Assembly (NCBI GenBank): GCA_024220525.1
Contig: JAMYWO010000030.1
Coordinates: forward strand, 1-48,580
DNA: 48,580 nucleotides
Source: Cochliopodium minus
Lineage: Eukaryota > Discosea > Himatismenida > Cochliopodiidae
Reading direction: 5' to 3'
Shown here: in pieces, positions 1 to 12,000 of the stretch
Layout of the letters: the number at the start of each line of letters is the position of its first letter
How positions within the stretch are numbered: position 1 is the stretch's first letter
The notes under the pieces: generated by a model
What the model was told of the DNA's origin: nothing
The model's database searches: none
Seen by the model: the letters and a program-made list of their open reading frames with translations, nothing else
Position numbers and translations under genes: made by a program

Positions 1-85
1 AAAAATAAAAAAATAAAAAAATAAAAAAAATAAAAAAATAAAAAATAAAAAAATAAAAAAATAAAAAAATAAAAAAATAAAAATT
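1..85. repeat. A-rich microsatellite at window edge
   Basis: Repeats of five to seven A followed by T fill the window edge. In context this is the intron that follows the last visible exon of the minus-strand BRCT gene, so the gene continues past the left end. Confidence 0.8.
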
Positions 86-140
86 TAAATGTAAAAAATA
101 AATAATTTTAAATGTAAAAAATTAATTTTATTTTGTTTAC

Positions 141-1691
141 TTTTTCAGTTCTTCCCAAAGATTCTACAATGAGATGAGTGCAACCTTGAACGTAGGAGTG
201 TTTGTTGGTGGAGCTGTCGTATTTTGCGCCACCTATCTTGTCGATGATGTTGTGGTAGTGGCTTACGTTCTTGATGGAGGAGAACTGAAAAAGAGGTGTT
301 TTCTCATTTTTGTCTTCACTTTTAAAAAATAAAAAAATAAAAAATCAAAAAATCAAAAAAATCAAAAAATCAAAAAAATGAATAAAAATAACTAAATAAA
401 AATTTGAAATAAAAAATAAAATCAAATATAAAATAAAATCAATAATAAAATCAAAAATAAAATAAAATCAAAATAAAATATAAAATATAAAATATAAAAT
501 ATAAAATATAAAAAATAAAAAATAAAATAAAAATTAAAAAATAAAAAATAAAATGAAATCTGTTACAAAAAAAAATATGTTACGTTAGCTTTTGTTCTTT
601 CTCATTATTCGTGTTGTTGTCTTCTTTCTTTGCTTTTTTTTGCGGTTCGTTCTTGTCTTGTCCACCATTTGCTCCTTTTAATTAAAAAAATGTTAAAAAT
701 TAAAAAAAAAATAAACATTGAAAATCAAAAATAAAATGAAAAAAATATTCAAAAAAAAAAAATTGATTTTATTTTTTTTTTTTTACTTTTTCTATTTTCG
801 TAGATTTTAGCTTGTTGAATACTTTTGAGAGAATTTTCAGAGAAGCTGTTGGTACTGCTGCTGCGTTTCATAATTTTTTTTTCGGATTTGGAGCTGCTGG
901 GTATTAAATCTAGAATCTTCTCACGTTCTGGTGAGTGCATGTGAAGGATTTTGGATGTCTCAAATCCGTTACGATCTTGCAAATACTTTTTTTAAAAAAA
1001 TGTAAAAATTAATAAAAATAAAAAAAAAAATTTAAAAATAAAAAATAAAAATCAAACAAATGAAAGTGAGAGAAAATAATTTGAATGAAAAATTGTTTTT
1101 TAAAAAAAAAATAAGTTTGGAAAATAAAACTAAATAAAATAAAATAAAAAATAAAAATAAAAATAAAAAAATAAGTTTGGAAAATAAATAAAAAATAAAT
1201 AAAAAAAATATTAAAAAAATAAACAAAAATAATTAAAAAAATAAAAATCAAACAAATAAAAGTGAGAGAAGAAAATAATTTGTTGAAAAATTTTTTAAAA
1301 AAAAAATAAGTTTGGAAAATAAAACTAAATAAAATAAAATAAAAAATAAAAATAAAAAAATAAGTTTTGAAAATCAGTTTGGAAAATAAATAAAAAATAA
1401 ATAAAATTATAAATAAAAAAATAAACGGAAATAATTAAAAAAATGAAAATCAAACAAATAAAAGTGAGAGTAGAAAATAAATTGAGTGGAACAAAAGAAT
1501 AAATTAAATTAAAAAGAATAAACTAAAGAAAAAAATTGGTAAAAATAAATAAGGGATTTATTTTACTTGTGGATGGATAAAATGGGTGGGAAGGATGTAT
1601 TTCCATTTTTCGAAACATTTGTCTAACCATCCACGTGAAACGGTGGGTATGTCCCATTCCACTGCTTTTTCGTACTTTTGACCTGTTGTAG
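141..1691 (-). CDS. BRCT-domain protein (TopBP1/Rad4-like), partial
   Basis: Four exons read leftwards: 1691-1567, 985-787, 674-584 and 318-141. All junctions agree in phase and have GT donors. The first exon ends a BRCT repeat: a Lys-Tyr-Glu-Lys-Ala segment, then an Ile-Pro-Thr-Val-Ser-Arg-Gly-Trp-Leu core with the conserved BRCT Trp. The next two exons encode a Ser/Lys/Asn-rich linker with Ser-Pro sites. The last exon opens a further BRCT repeat with a Gly-Gly-Ala core and Cys-Thr-His-Leu-Ile-Val, followed by Arg-Thr-Glu-Lys, typical of TopBP1-type repeats. Such proteins bind phosphopeptides as scaffolds of the DNA replication and damage checkpoint. The N-terminus is missing: upstream there is only an AAAATAT microsatellite and then an unrelated gene. 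The C-terminus leaves the window. ECT2 or another multi-BRCT protein is possible. Confidence 0.75.
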
Positions 1692-1795
1692 CTAGAATAT
1701 AAAAATAATAGTTGAAAATAGGTAAACAAATTTTAGATTTTTATTTTTATAAAACAGATTAAAATGAAAAAAGTAAAATGAGTAAAACTTATAAA

Positions 1796-2035
1796 TGTAA
1801 AATATAAAATATAAAATATAAAATGAAAAATATAAATGTTAAATATAAAATATAAGATGTTAAAATTAAAATAATAAAAATATAAAATGTAAAATATAAG
1901 ATGTTAAATGTAAAATGAAATTAATAAAAATGTAAAATATAAAATATAAGATGTAAAATGTAAAATATAAAATATAAAATAAAATATAAAATATAAAATA
2001 TAAAATATAAAATATAAAACATAAAACATAAAATA
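1796..2035. repeat. AAAATAT microsatellite
   Basis: Imperfect tandem copies of a 7-bp AAAATAT unit lie between the BRCT exons and the first half of the YeeE/YedE gene. The same unit recurs at 28030-28165 beside the second half of that gene, so this is a probable assembly-join point. Confidence 0.85.
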
Positions 2036-2086
2036 AGAATAAATAAAATAAGATTAAAAAAGAAAAGAGAGGGAGAGTTATTAATA

Positions 2087-3130
2087 ACCTAAGAAGAACA
2101 TGGAAGGAAGTTGCAACAAACCAATGAAAATGCCACAAAGAATGGGATTCCAAGCAAAATGAGAAAGAGAAGGAAAAGAGGAAAGAGAAGAAAGAGAGGA
2201 AAGAGGCAAATTTAAAATACTTGCCAACTCATTTCTCCATGGAAAAAAGTAATTTAAAAGAAGAATACCAACAAAAACAGGAAGAGAAATGTAAAGAGAT
2301 AATTTATTTTGTTCCATTCCCACTTTTTCATCCAAATACTCCACTTTCTTTTCGCATTCCCATCCTATATTTTCTGCTATATATCCCATACATAGTGTCC
2401 CAAGAAATCCTCCAATCAATGGGTATATCTTTTTTTCAAAATATTAAATTTTGAATATTAAGGAAATAATTAAAATCATTATAATTAATTTAATTTTTAT
2501 AATTATTAAAATTATAATTAATTTAATTTAATAATAATTAATTATATTGTAATTTAATTTATCAAAAATTAAATAAATTACCGCACCACTGACATTAGTT
2601 CCTATTTGAACCAATACTGTACCTGGACAACTTCCAGAAATCTAAGGAAAAAAAGAGGATGTTAATAATTTTTGGAAAATGAATCCCATTCAGTCCAGAA
2701 TAAAAAAAAAATATATATATATATATAAAACCTGCATTCCCACACCCAAGATCAGTCCTCCCAATAAATTCATTCTCAAATTCCCAAATATTTTAACAAA
2801 TGATTTTGCATTTCTTTTGATTCCATTAATATTGAGTATAAGAAAACTCAATAATCCTTTTATTCGATAATATGTTTGGTTTAAACAATTATTCAAAAAT
2901 TAGATTTTTATTTGGCAAATTACCAACAGAAACGGCAATCATAAAAACTAAAAATAAAAAAATTTAACCTTTTTTTTTCAAGTATAATAAAATGTTTTGC
3001 CTTTCAACATGATGAAAGAAGAAAAAGTCATCTGTTCCCTTATAGTTGATGGCAAATATACCTTGCTCTTTTCCAAAAGGATGCCAAAAGCTAATCCCAA
3101 AAAAGAAGAAGAAATTAATTTATTTCTCAT
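2087..3130 (-). CDS. YeeE/YedE (thiosulfate/sulfur) transporter, N-terminal half
   Basis: Start at 3130, with exons 3130-3001, 2947-2924, about 2849-2731, about 2642-2582 and about 2434-2089. The product is hydrophobic. It opens with a Phe-Leu-Gly-Leu-Ala-Phe-Gly helix and a Leu-Glu-Lys-Ser motif, then has a Gly-rich helix ending Gly-Val-Gly-Met-Gln and the signature Ile-Ser-Gly-Ser-Cys-Pro-Gly-Thr. This is the first of the two inverted halves of the YeeE/YedE family, bacterial members of which import thiosulfate. The conserved Cys is present. The first intron seems to use a GC donor. The reading frame reaches a stop just after Phe-Leu-Gly, but a GTTATT donor there (2088) restores family length when joined to 27915, where the second half lies. 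The many introns exclude bacterial contamination. Confidence 0.8.
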
Positions 3131-3215
3131 TTTTTTTTTTTTTATTTTATTCAAAGGAGATTAAAAAGTTTTTATTTTTCTCAAATTAATAAATAAGAAA
3201 TTCAAATTCAAATGT

Positions 3216-4264
3216 TTATAAATACAATCTTTTGGAAGAACTATTCATGTAAGGTCTAAGAACCCATTCATTGCTGGCTTCTTTCATTTCAACAGTTCCT
3301 AATTTGATTTGATAAAGTTTCAATTCGAAACGAGGACCAATTTCAGATAATTCTACATCTTTTCTTGAAGTCTTGTTGTACATGTGATGACGAAAACTGA
3401 TGAAATCTTGATCATTAGAAAAAGTGACGATACGTTTGGAATCATCTTTGGGAACAGGGAAAAGATATTTTAAAATGTTTTGTACTCTTTCTCCTAATTT
3501 TGTTGTAAAATTATTGAAAATTAAATGAGGAAAGGCGAGAGACATTTTTTCACTTTCTTCAACATCATGTCTCAAAATACAATTATAAAGACCAAAATAG
3601 GCTGTAGGACCATGAGGGAAATGAGATACAATCAATCCATCTGGCTCTCCTCTGGTTTCGTGAACTATTATCATATCTGTTGCTTCATTATTTCTACATA
3701 ATTCCACTAATTCTTCCATTTGATGAGTACCTCTATTAATTCTCTGTGAATTAGGAATCATCAATTTCACTTCTTTTGCAAATTTTAATAATCTGATTGA
3801 TGGTTTACGTGATGTTGTGACAAAAATTTTTGGATCTGTTACTCCTGCATTAAGATATTCATCATCTCTTACTGATTGTTGATCTTTAAAGAAATAAACA
3901 AAAGGAATGGATAGAACTTTAAAAAAAAATTACTTTTTGTATTTTCATCTTCCCAATTAAGTATTTCTTGTCTATGTTCCTTTTCGAATAGCTTCAATTC
4001 TGTAGGGATTTTTTTTCCATTTTCTATTGCATTCCTGATTTTTTCCTTTTTTTCATATATCTCTCTCTCCTTTCCTGATTTATATTTATGGGTTATAGGA
4101 GGATTATTATCCATCAAACAATTCAATATTTGAATAATTATTACCTTCCAATGATTTTCTATAAAGATATTCCTTTCTTACTCTAACATTTTTTCTGATC
4201 TTTTAAAATGAAGATGATATTAAATTTTATTCCTTAAAGCTTTGATCAAGGAATTATTTACCAT
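3216..4264 (-). CDS. IMP4: U3 snoRNP protein IMP4 (Brix domain)
   Basis: Four exons: 4264-4262 (ATG only), 4199-4145, 4074-3934 and 3883-3216. They give 288 aa; the human protein is 291 aa. IMP4 binds U3 snoRNA with IMP3 and MPP10 in the small-subunit processome and is needed for early 18S rRNA cleavage in the nucleolus. The N-terminal Arg-Lys-Glu-Tyr-Leu-Tyr-Arg-Lys signature is intact. The Brix domain shows Thr-Thr-Ser-Arg, Arg-Ile-Asn-Arg-Gly, Gly-Leu-Ile-Val-Ser-His and Phe-Gly-Pro-Thr-Ala-Tyr-Phe equivalents, then Phe-Pro-Val-Pro-Lys-Asp-Asp and Gly-Pro-Arg-Phe-Glu-Leu-Lys-Leu-Tyr. The start is inferred: the second exon has an in-frame stop upstream and no Met, and the only fitting Met is a lone ATG immediately followed by a GTAAAT donor 62 nt upstream. 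Confidence 0.95.
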
Positions 4265-4351
4265 TCTTTCCTTCTTTTTTTTTTATTTTTTTGGAGAATA
4301 ATTCAAGAATAAAATTAAAAATTGGAATATCAATTTGGTTGGAGTTTAATT

Positions 4352-5909
4352 TTAATTGGAATTTTTGTTATGAAGAAGGAAGTTTTCCCATTCGTCATGA
4401 TCAAGTTGCTCAAAATTTTGGAGTTTTGAAATAGCAAGGAGGTACTTGGTGAGATGAAAAAGAGTATCATCGTTTCTGCTTGAAGGTCCATCTCTGAAAG
4501 CCTTTATTACGAGTCCACTTTGAGGATTCATTGCAAAATTTCTCCTTATGTCGTCAAACATTATCGTATTGCTTGCATTATACTTTAAATTTAATTAATA
4601 TTTAATATAATATAATATAATATTAAAAATATTTTTAAACTTACAGTTGGAAATTTTTTCCACAAAACATAAAGAGGCTTTATATCTTTCATTATTATTT
4701 TTTGCTTTCTTTGTATGGGCACTGTTATCATCGCCAAATTGTCCACTAAGATGAAAATTTTGTACGCTGGGTGATTCAGGCCTTTTTTAAAAAAAAAAAA
4801 ATAATAAAAAAAAAAACATTAAAAAGATATTAAATAGAATATTAATAAAACAGTGATAGAAAATAAAGAAACATACAACCAAATTCCTTCATTTTTAGCT
4901 CTACCCATTTGTATCTAAAAGGAAATATAAGAACAACAATGATTGTTTAATTCTGGAAATTTTTTAAAAAAGAGAGGATAACAAGTTTTTTTAAATTTTT
5001 ACGAAGTTGCAGACCAAATCGCAATGTCATCTTTAAAAAAAAAGTAAAACAGTTTAATAAAAAAAAAATAAATTTAAAAAAAACAAACAATAAGGATATA
5101 CTTCCTTCAAAAAATTGTGTAAATGAGGTCTCCTGTTTAATTAATTTTTTTTATTTAATAATATTTAATAAAATTAAAATTATACATAAGATCTTCAACT
5201 TTCTCTGCGGAGCTCCTGTGATCTTTCAAAATTTGAAATCAAATTTTAAAATTTTTTTTGATTACTTTTAATTTTTAAAATAATTCACCAAACAAAGTAT
5301 AATCGATGTCCAATACCAACAACTTTTTTCCTTCTCTTATTTCATTGAGAATTTTGAAATTATAAGTAGAAACTCTCTTATCTAATTTCCTTATATTCTC
5401 ATTTGTCATCAAAGTATTTCCTTTTGTTAATACTTCTTCTTCTTCATCTTCCATTTGGAATTCTTCAAGATTTGGATCATAAACAAAGATTTTTTCTTCG
5501 ATCAAAAATAGAATATATAAAGTAAATGAGATTACTAACAATTTTGATTACCTTCCCTATCTTGATCATTTGATATTAAATATTTGAATAAAATGTTATT
5601 ATACTCAAGAATATATTACCTCCCATTATTATGAGCTTTTGATTATTTTTCAAATTTAAAGTGGATAGAATAGTATTATCATTTGGAGGTTTCCCTTTGA
5701 TACCCATTATTTTTTGTCTTGTTGGGAGAACCTATTGAAAATCGATAGGTAAATTTGAATAAAAAAAAAAAAAGAGAAATTTATTTTGCATTAATCTTTT
5801 CAAATATCAAATTTTTGAAATCAAGAAAGGAGATATTGGTGGATACTGAGATCTCAAGTTCAATTTCTTTCCATTTGAGTTTTAATAAAATATTAGATTC
5901 TGTTTGCAT
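4352..5909 (-). CDS. UBLCP1: Ubiquitin-like domain CTD phosphatase 1 (UBLCP1)
   Basis: UBLCP1 is a nuclear HAD/FCP1-type phosphatase that docks on the proteasome through its N-terminal ubiquitin-like fold and dephosphorylates the 19S particle. About ten exons from 5909 to 4352 rebuild it. The Ubl part has Pro-Thr-Arg-Gln-Lys-Ile-Met-Gly and ends Leu-Ile-Ile-Met-Gly. The catalytic DxDxT motif is Leu-Asp-Ile-Asp-Tyr-Thr-Leu-Phe (exon 5495 on), followed by Asp-His-Arg-Ser, Arg-Pro-His-Leu-His, Ile-Trp-Ser-Ala-Thr, and C-terminal Met-Phe-Asp-Asp-Ile-Arg-Arg-Asn-Phe. Oddities: the first intron appears to use a GC donor (5789), exon 3 is a 9-nt microexon (5560-5552), and one junction near 5090/5025 does not keep frame with GT-AG ends. 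It is divergent from MROH1, with 173 bp between start codons. Confidence 0.93.
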
Positions 5910-6082
5910 TTTTTTTTTTTTTTTAGAAAGAGTTTAATTGTATTGAAAGGAATTTTATTGCAAATATTTTTCTTTGATTCATCTTTCAAAAAAGAAATAA
6001 TAAGATGTTTGAAAAATTCAATGGAAAAATATTATTAATGAATTAAAAAAAAAAAAAAAATTCATATAAATTTGTGTTATAT
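5910..6082. promoter_or_regulatory. Divergent intergenic region UBLCP1 / MROH1
   Basis: A 173-bp AT-rich spacer separates the divergent start codons of UBLCP1 and MROH1 and must hold both core promoters. Long T and A runs sit directly before each ATG, as elsewhere in this window. I see no GC-containing motif. Confidence 0.5.
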
Positions 6083-9000
6083 ATGTCTTTCTTTGGAAGT
6101 AAAAAAACAACTACTGAAGTAACAAATGATAAAAGTATTTTGATTGCGACTGGTGGTGAGATTGATGGAATGACAATGGCATTGATCAAAGCAGCAAATG
6201 ATTCAAGTGAAAAAGTAAGGGAAACTATTCATGAAAGCTTAGTGGAAATTGGTAGAAGACAAACCAATTTGCTAATAAGTTCAATTCATGAATTCCTCAA
6301 AAGCCCAAAACCCGAAAAACAGCACAGAGTAATATTATTGAGGATAATGAATCAAGTTATAGAAGTAAGAAGAGATGTGATGGATAAAGAATTAGCAATT
6401 TGCGTTATTAAATTATGTATGGATGATATGCTCAAAGAAAAAGAAGTTATCCCTGACTGGCAACAAGCTGCTTCTGAAAATTTAATTTCTCTTGGACAAA
6501 GATTTCCTGATGAAGTTGTTGAAGTTTTATTTGCTCAATTCATTCCAGGAAGTGTTCCACATTATTTTGTTGTTAAAACAATTGGACAATTGTTTTATAC
6601 TAATTGTAAAATTAATTTTGAATATATTTTTTATAATTTCATATAATAATCTTTTAAATCAAAATCTAGTTCTTGCTTGCATTCCAAAATTGAAATCTGT
6701 TTTAGCACGTATTCTCCCTATTCTTTCCTCTGTAAAACAAGAGAATATGAGATGGGTTTTTGCAACAGCAATTGGTCAATTTTGTGAAGCATCAGTCAAT
6801 TATATGGCAAATATTGATAAAGCAGTCGATAAGAGCATCACTTTTGCTACTTTCAGTTCCGAAGTATATCCTGCTTTCGAAATTTTTTGGAGTAATTGGT
6901 TGAACAGTGGTGAACAAAAAGTAAGATTAGCGACTGTTGCTGCTATGGGTTCAATTTGTCAAATTCTTCCCAAAGGTATGAGAAAACTCTTTCTTTATTT
7001 CAACAAAAATTTTAATTTTTCTTTAATCTTTAAAAATAGAACAATTTGAATCTCTTGTTTTAAAATTGATTCCAAATTTACTCGCTCTTTACAAGAAGGA
7101 AAAAGATATCCATCAACTTGCTATTACTCAAGGTAATTATCACCTCAAATTTTATATAACTTTCTTTAATTGTTTTATTTAAAGGAATGTTTGCGATCCT
7201 TAACCAAGCAACAAAAGAAAAAAGCACAATAATACAACCACTCGTTCAAACATTGCTAATATCTTATCATCAATTGGTTTGTAGTCCAGTGACACCAAAT
7301 AATGCACAAGCCCAAAAAAATCATAATGAAATGTTGAGATGTATTGAGGCTATTTCTAAAGTTTTTATTGATGTTGTATTATCTTTTCTCCTCCAACAAT
7401 TGGAACAAAAAGAAATTTCTAAAAAATTGGGAACCTTGGAAATTTTGAAGCATCTTATTACTCGTTTGGATGCCAATTCATTGAGTGATAGAAAAGGTTT
7501 AATTTTTTTAAAAAATTGAGATAATTCAATGAATAATTGGAATTAGATGTTATTCCTCTTTTTTACCTTTTTTTTAAATAGGTTTGTTTGTTTCTGGTAT
7601 TAAGCCTCTCGTGAAAAAGGAAACGAATTATACAATCAAGAAATCAATGGGGCAAGTAATTATTTCAATGGCAAATCATAATTACTTGGCAGAAGAAGGA
7701 GGCCAAGATCTTGTTGAATTTGTTGTTTCGGGAAGTTCTATCGCCGAAAAAGAAATCAAAAACTATGAGGAACAAATGAAGGTATATTTTTTCTTATTTT
7801 AAAAATCAATTATATTCACCCAATTATATCATCTACATATAAAGATCTCATTAAATTAATATTTATGTCTTTCAAATTTTAATTTTATTCAAATAGAAAA
7901 GTGGAAAGAAAGCGTCATCAGACGAAGTGACACCAGCAGATTATAGACAAGTGTGCGACAGTATATTGACATTGGTGACAACAACGATGCCAGGAATGGC
8001 AGAAGTGCTTTGGCCTTACTTGTTGGAATTGTTTTTAAAACAAGAATACACGGAATCAATGGGAATTATGTGTAAGTGTTTGGCATTTGTGGCAGGAAAG
8101 AAAAGAAAAGAACAAGACTCTCATTACATCATTGATTTTGATAAATTTGTAAATTTACCTAAACCTCAAGCCCTTCTCTGCAGATTACTTGTTTTGTTGA
8201 ATGAACCATTGGGAAGAGGACAGAGAGGAGAACAAATTATAAAGTGTTTGCAAGCAATAGGTCCTGTTTTGCATCCTTCCATTTCTAATCTTTGGGATTC
8301 TGCTCTTCCCAAATTGGGTCTTTGGTTGCAAAAAAATGAAGGAAGTTTCAACACCGAAGTATGGGAAGATCTTGTTTTGCGTTTACTCTCTGAAACCATC
8401 AAAATAGTAAATGACAATGAATGGACAGTGAGTTTGGGAAGAAACTATGTAGAACAAATAAAGTTGTATGAAGAAAGTCATTATCTCAAAAAATGTGTTT
8501 TGAAACATTTGGGTTTTGTTCTTCAAAGAACCACTCACAAAGAATTTGTACGTGAAACTCTCACTGTCATTTTCAATTCTACCAGTCATCAAAACACCAT
8601 TCAAAAATTGGGTTGTGCTCAATCCTTTGGTTACTGTGCCACCTCTCATTTGGATGCCACTCTTGAAAATTTGAATGAAAGATTAAATAAAAAACCAGAA
8701 AAGAAGGGAGGTTTCTTTTCCAACATTTTCAACAAAGAAACCAACTCTTCTGAAGAGAAAAACACCATGTTTCAATGTTATGGTTATGTTGCTGCGTATG
8801 CTCCTGTCAATTTAATCACTTCTCGTATTGATGTTCACATCCTTTCTCCCACCAAAGAAATCATGCTCAATGCCATTCAGGGAAGTGAAGAAGAAAGAAC
8901 TTCTCTTTTAAAAATGATAGATTTGATTGGTAAAGCAATGCATCCTTCTCATCTGAAAACTCCTCACACCTTTCTTCAAAGAGATCAGTTGATTCGTAAT

Positions 9001-12000
9001 GTTCTTTATTTTATTGGTGGTCAAGTGAATAGTGAACCTATGGATCCTCTCAACAAATCTAAAAAAAAGATTGCCCCTGCCACCAAAGTCACCAACAAAC
9101 TGAGAACGCTGGGTTTGGATTGTCTCTCTACTTTGGTTCGTTTGGAACCTCCCATTTCCAGTGAAATAGAAGTAGATGTCTTGAATACTGTTAAAAAGTT
9201 TTTTGATTTGACAGTAGAAGCAAAGAAAGAACAAAAAGATAAAGACAACAATTCTCTTTATGAAAAAGAAAATAAAAAATTACTAAAGTGTTTTACCAAA
9301 TTAAACATCCTCTACTCTTCTCTTCTTTTCATGAACACCAGCATTGCTCAGTTGTCTCGTATTTTGGAGAGTATTTGTGAATTGGCAGGAAGTAACAAAG
9401 AACATCATCGTCACAGAAGTGTTGATTCCATTCTTTCCATTCTTCAAAACTACATTGATTTCAAATTGTCTGATTCCAATCTTGAAAAAGGTCCAAAAGA
9501 AACTGAAAAGAAATTTTCTCAACTCGGTAAATACTTGGGTGTCGTTATTCCTAGATGTTGCGATCCTAATACTTCTGTACCCTTCCTCTTTTCCCTTTCC
9601 TTCTCTAATTTAATAATTACAATTTTATTATTTTTAATATTAGTTATTATTTATTATTATTTTTATTCTTATTGTTATTATTATTTATATTCTTATTTTT
9701 ATTTATTTTTGCTCTTATTTTTATTATTATTATTTTTATTATTATTATTTTTATTATTTTTATTATTGTTATTACAGTTATTATTATGATAATTATTTAC
9801 GGTTGTTGTTGTAGGTAAGAAAAAATGCAATGGAGTCTATACAAAATTTGTTGTACGTAGATTTTATAATTAAAAAAGAAGCAGAGTCATTTGAAACATT
9901 GAGAGGAATAGAACAACCAGATGAATTATTAGCACTGTTAGATTTAAAAGATAGAGTAGACACTGCCATTGTAACAGAACAATTTAAATTGGTACATGAA
10001 ATGAGTGTTGTTCTTTCAAAAGTAGTATTGAAAGAAGAATTGACAGATTTGATTCTCGTTTCTTTGTCTGGTTTGAATGATGTTGAAGAAAACTGTGCTC
10101 GTGGTGTTTGTGTTTACTTGAATGCGATGACCAAGTTGAGAGGTGAAGAACTCAAAGACTTTTTGCCTCCTTTAGTTTCTGGTATTATTAATTTTAATTT
10201 CTATTTTATTATAATTTACATTCTATTATAATTATAATAATTATTTTATTTACTCATTATATTTACATTATATTTTATCATCATTTACATTATTTTTTTA
10301 TCATATTTTATTAATTTACATTAAAATTTTTTTTGTTTTTTTTTTTTAATAAAGGAATAATGAGTGCATTGTCAAAGATAGACAACGAAAAGACAATAGT
10401 GGGAACAATAGCAGCAATTAAGAATTTGGCAACACATCATTTAGCAGCAACAATTGATGAAATTTTGAAAATACCTCCTCCTCATCCTGAATATGTCAAA
10501 AAATCTCTTCAAATCATCGCAAAAGACTCTGATCTCATCACTCCTCTCTTAAAACACTTTACTCAAATTCTCAACAACACCACCCTTTACACTGAAGAAA
10601 AAGGTATTTTACTTTTTTTTTATTTTATTTTATTTATTATATATTATTTTCATTTTTGTTATTTTTTATTTTATTTAATTTTTATTTTATTTGATTTTCA
10701 TTTTTAATATTTTATTTTTTTCTAAAAAGGAAATTACATATGCACATTGAAAGCAGCATCAGCAACATGTGCATTTGGAGAAATATTTGAGCCACCAGAG
10801 ATGGACAGTGTAATTAAAAAGTTTTATGCAGTCATATTTTGTACTTTCCTGTTACGTTTTGGTACTTCTGTCAATAACAAACCTCCTCCCCTCGAAAACT
10901 CTAAAAATGTTTCAGATCCTATTGACCAATCCATTCAATCTTTCAAATCTTTTCTCTCCACCTCTAAAGAAGAATATTGTTTGGAAAAAATGAATGAAAC
11001 TGGTGGTTGGAACCTTTTGAAAGACAAAGACAGATTTTATGATGGTTTTTCCTCTTTTAACAAAAAAAAAACTAATATTTTAATATTTTAATATTTTAAT
11101 ATTTTATTATTTTATTATTTTATTATTTTATTATTTTAATATTTTAATATTTTAATATTTTAATATTTTATTATTTTATTATTTTATTATTTTAATATTT
11201 TAATATTTTATTATTTTATTATTTTATTATTTTAATATTTTATTATTTTATTTTATTATTTCATTATTTATTTTTTACTTAATTTTATATTTTTATGAAA
11301 TATTTTTGTAAGGGGTGACAACAATAGCGATGTGCATAGCAAAAGATCATCCAGAAGCAATGGAGCCAATATACAAGTATTTGTTGATGTACATGCAAGG
11401 AAATTTCCCAGGACAAAGAGTGATTGCTGCCACCATTTACGCTGAATTTATCAACCATGCCAAACCTTCTAAAGAATCCAATCTCATCGATTTACTCTTA
11501 AACTCTCTTTTAAAAGGCCTTGCTGATCCCACCATTAAAATTATGTGCTTGAGAGGTTTCTTTAAAAAAAAAAAAAATTATTTTAAATAATATAATTAAT
11601 TTAAAATTAATTCAAAATAAAATTATTAATAATTAATTCAAAATAAAATTAATATTATAAATAATAAATTAATTTGAGATAGATATTTAAAATTTAATTT
11701 TTTTTACTAAAAAAGGATTGGGGAACATAGTGAGTGCGGGAGTAGAAGATGTGAATAAATATGCAACAACAATATTAGACGCACTTCTTACCTCCATAGA
11801 TGATCAAAATGAAACATTGGCAATGGAAGCAATGAATGGTTTGGCAAAAGTGTTTGAATTAGTTGATGAAGAAAGAGTTGCTCCTGTTTTAGTCAACATT
11901 TGTAATCGTATCCGCCCTGCTTTTAGCAAAAAAAATCATGAAATCCGTTCTGCTTCTTTCAATTTATTTGGTAACAATTTATTATTATTTCAAAAATAAA

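Noticed and set aside
1009-1251. Hydrophobic Phe/Ile/Leu-rich frames in T-rich tracts
   Set aside because: Direct translation of A/T microsatellites; same artefact at 1866-2153, 28000-28230, 37457-37700 and 47676-48022.
2087-3130. YeeE/YedE gene as bacterial contamination or recent horizontal transfer
   Set aside because: Several short AT-rich introns interrupt it with the same donors as neighbours, and base composition matches; eukaryotic relatives with both halves fused are known.
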